Below, one piece after another: positions 61,994 through 64,000 of a stretch of DNA of 64,000 nucleotides. The first letter of the stretch is position 1, and each line of letters starts with the position of its first letter. The DNA is taken from contig DAOPQC010000001.1 in NCBI GenBank assembly GCA_035358815.1, positions 160,703 to 224,702 on the forward strand, given 5' to 3'. Source of the stretch: Thermoanaerobaculales bacterium (GTDB taxonomy: Bacteria > Acidobacteriota > Thermoanaerobaculia > Thermoanaerobaculales > Sulfomarinibacteraceae). Made by a program: the position numbers and the translations under genes. The notes under the pieces are model-generated. The model had not been told where the DNA came from, made no database searches, and saw only the letters and a program-made list of their open reading frames with translations.

Positions 61994-64000
61994 ATGACAC
62001 CGCTCCGCCAGGCCGCTTCAATCATCATCGCCCTCGCCATGCCGTCGCTCGCCGCCGCGGTTCAAATGGAAGGCTTCCCGACCGAGCCCGCGTTCCAGGC
62101 CGATCGGGTGTACCAGGTTTCGAACCCGGACTCGATCGACCTGTCCACAGGCAGCCTCACCCTGACCATCCCGATCGGCGGCAGCTACCCGGTGGGCGGT
62201 GACTTCAGCTACGGCCTGATCCTGTCCTACAGCTCGCTGATCTGGGACTTCGACGTGCGGGTGGAGGGCCTTCCTGACTGCGATCCGCCCAATGATCCCT
62301 GCGAGTGGTTTCGTCAGGCGTTCCCCAGCCGGCGCAGCAACGCCGGGATCGGCTGGCGGCTGTCCCTGGGCGAGCTGTACAGCCCGGTCGACCCGGACAG
62401 CCCCTGGGACACCGACTGGGCCTACGTGTCTCCTGACGGCAGCGAGCACGTGTTCTTCGAGACGCTCCACCCCCGCGACGCGCCGTCATCCTACGGCGGT
62501 TACTCGTACTGGTACAGCCGCGACGGAAGCTATCTCCGGATGAAGTTCCAGAGCAGCCCGCCGGCGTACGAGAGCCGCTGGATCGAGCACCCGGACGGCA
62601 CGATCCACACCTTCGAGGAGGACGCGTCGTACCCGAACCGCTACCGGTTGACGAGGATCGAGGACCGCCACGGCAACTACCTCAACATCGGCTACGTTGG
62701 CAGCCCGGTGACCCAGTGGACGCTGACGGACCGCCACGGCCGCCAGCATCATGTGCACTTCACCGGGCGCATGTCGGACAGTGAGCCCGTACGCTACGTC
62801 TCGAGCGTCGAGCTCGAGGCTTTCGGCGGGGCCACCGCCACCTACAGCTTCACCTACGCCAGCACGACAATCGACCGCAGCCTCAAGGACAGCGATCCGG
62901 AGACATCGCTTACCACCTCGGTGCCCCTGCTGACCCGCATCGACCTGCCCGACGGGACGAGCTACTCGATGCCGGTGCTGTCGAGCTACCACACCACCGC
63001 CACCAGGGACCTGCGCGACTTGCCGGGCGTGATCAAGAAGGTGGTCCTTCCGACCCTGGGCAGCGTGGAGTGGACCTGGCAGAGGTGGTGGACCCCTGGC
63101 GTGGAGTGGATCTACCCGGACACGTCGCCGGTTGTCGGCCCCGAAGCGGTCGAGTTCTGCAGGGACTGGGTGGGGGTCGAGGAGAAGATCTACTGGGACC
63201 GAAGCGGCTCGGGTCTCGGCACGTGGAGCTACACCACCTGGACGGGGGTGGCGATCCCGAACGGGCCGGCGGACCTTCACACCGAGCGGCGGACGGTGGT
63301 GACCTCGCCGGAGCTCGACGACACGGTCTACTACTTCCGGGCGCTGCCGGCGGACGGTGGTCTCGACGGTCAATACCACAGCGAGATCATCATGTGGGAC
63401 TACGCGCTGCCGTACACCCGGCGGACCAGCGTCAGCGACCCTAAGACCGGGCTGCCGCTGTACCTGTCCGTGGAGTACTACGACGGCGCCGCCAACTACA
63501 ACGCGACCCCGGTCACGGGGTCCAAGAAGCGGTCGGAGTACGTGCGGTACGAGAACTCGCACTTCAACGAGCACCTGGTCACCGGCTGGGACTTCAACTA
63601 CCGCCATCTGACCCGCCACCGGGCGGCGAGCCGCACCACCTACGACGACGATGGCGGGAAGTACCGCCAGATCACCTCGTTCGACTTCGACGGCCTGGGC
63701 CACCATCGGACCACCGTGACCGACGGCAACCTCGGTGGGGCGGTGCGGCACAAGAGCTTCACCAACCTCAACCCGGGGCAGGGCACCTACAAGGCGAGGA
63801 CGCCCGATGCGGGGGACCCCGCCTCGTCGGACTGGTACACAGTGTTTGGCGGAGTCGAGTCTCCGGCCGACAGCTTCACGATGTGGCCCGCAGCGAGCGC
63901 GTGGGTGATCGGGACCTCGACGTACGCCGAGGAATTCGAGGAGGACGACGATGGGGTGGTCACCTACGGCAGGAGCGACACCTGCTACGACGCCGCGACC
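61994..64000 (+). CDS. RHS/YD-repeat-type secreted protein, 3' end beyond the window
   Basis: An open frame of at least 669 codons with no stop before the edge. GGGAGG is six bases before the ATG, and a signal peptide (IIIALAMPSLAAAVQ) follows. The N-terminal segment (YQVSNPDSIDLSTGSLTLTIPIG, FSYGLILSYSS) and the later RLTRIEDRHGNYLNI resemble the start of RHS-repeat shell proteins, which open with strands that alternate Tyr, Asp and Gly (YVSPDGSEHVF, IEHPDGTIHTF). Such proteins form hollow shells holding a variable C-terminal toxin or bind sugars outside the cell. The C-terminal part, which would decide its role, lies outside the window. Confidence 0.75.
   Translation, partial: MTPLRQAASIIIALAMPSLAAAVQMEGFPTEPAFQADRVYQVSNPDSIDLSTGSLTLTIPIGGSYPVGGDFSYGLILSYSSLIWDFDVRVEGLPDCDPPNDPCEWFRQAFPSRRSNAGIGWRLSLGELYSPVDPDSPWDTDWAYVSPDGSEHVFFETLHPRDAPSSYGGYSYWYSRDGSYLRMKFQSSPPAYESRWIEHPDGTIHTFEEDASYPNRYRLTRIEDRHGNYLNIGYVGSPVTQWTLTDRHGRQHHVHFTGRMSDSEPVRYVSSVELEAFGGATATYSFTYASTTIDRSLKDSDPETSLTTSVPLLTRIDLPDGTSYSMPVLSSYHTTATRDLRDLPGVIKKVVLPTLGSVEWTWQRWWTPGVEWIYPDTSPVVGPEAVEFCRDWVGVEEKIYWDRSGSGLGTWSYTTWTGVAIPNGPADLHTERRTVVTSPELDDTVYYFRALPADGGLDGQYHSEIIMWDYALPYTRRTSVSDPKTGLPLYLSVEYYDGAANYNATPVTGSKKRSEYVRYENSHFNEHLVTGWDFNYRHLTRHRAASRTTYDDDGGKYRQITSFDFDGLGHHRTTVTDGNLGGAVRHKSFTNLNPGQGTYKARTPDAGDPASSDWYTVFGGVESPADSFTMWPAASAWVIGTSTYAEEFEEDDDGVVTYGRSDTCYDAAT

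Overview
The window is about 70% G+C, almost fully coding, and comes from a Gram-negative (diderm) bacterium. It has two RND efflux pumps with TolC-like exit ducts, several outer-membrane beta-barrels, many lipoproteins and signal peptides, and a lytic transglycosylase. The gene mix suggests Acidobacteriota, perhaps near Thermoanaerobaculia: large BNR-repeat and M16 secreted proteins, a DUF3300/DUF2950 pair, a B12-dependent ribonucleotide reductase, an RHS-type protein and repeat-rich gaps. That placement is inference, because no rRNA or marker gene is present. I found no tRNA, rRNA, CRISPR array, transposase, integrase or prophage.

Layout. 0-9 kb: ferritin-like protein, histidine ammonia-lyase (hutH), a TerB-like/trypsin-like membrane protease, class II ribonucleotide reductase (nrdJ) with a recognisable promoter and two NrdR-box-like sites, and a threonine-dehydrogenase-like SDR enzyme. 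9-15 kb: a MacAB/FtsX-type ABC exporter (adaptor, two different permeases, one ATPase) and a CPBP membrane protease. 15-24 kb: a TolC-adaptor-RND operon, then a large M16 lipoprotein peptidase. 24-34.5 kb: a secreted protein with its own promoter and terminator, msrA, a giant BNR protein, a nucleoside phosphorylase, a GNAT-like protein, a thiamine-binding-like protein, a histidine phosphatase, a periplasmic thiol-redox pair and an NTF2-like secreted protein. 34.7-41.2 kb: a second RND operon ending in a translationally coupled secreted protein. 41.5-49 kb: a membrane GDPD, DUF3300 and DUF2950 proteins, an AI-2E/PerM transporter and a conserved unknown protein. 49-55 kb: envelope proteins, and a tight operon of cation antiporter, VIT/CCC1-like protein and beta-barrel. 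55-61 kb: a SulP permease, a CYTH-like/Ppx-GppA/CYTH-like polyphosphate-type cluster and an AspT-like transporter. 61-64 kb: a small secreted protein and an RHS-like protein running off the end.

The dominant theme is envelope transport and stress handling: three exporters (one ABC, two RND), redox repair (MsrA, DsbD-like domain, redoxin, ferritin-like) and possible phosphate/polyphosphate metabolism.

The least explained material lies between genes. There are seven loci of GGGAAC-type hexamer arrays that fit the canonical G-quadruplex pattern, often as outward-facing inverted pairs. There are heptamer (ATCCTAG) arrays ending in a shared cap next to start codons. A 91-bp palindromic repeat occurs in three copies, one more diverged. 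Many genes have a GCTACAAT-type -10 element with no visible -35, sometimes so close to the start codon that the mRNA may be leaderless.
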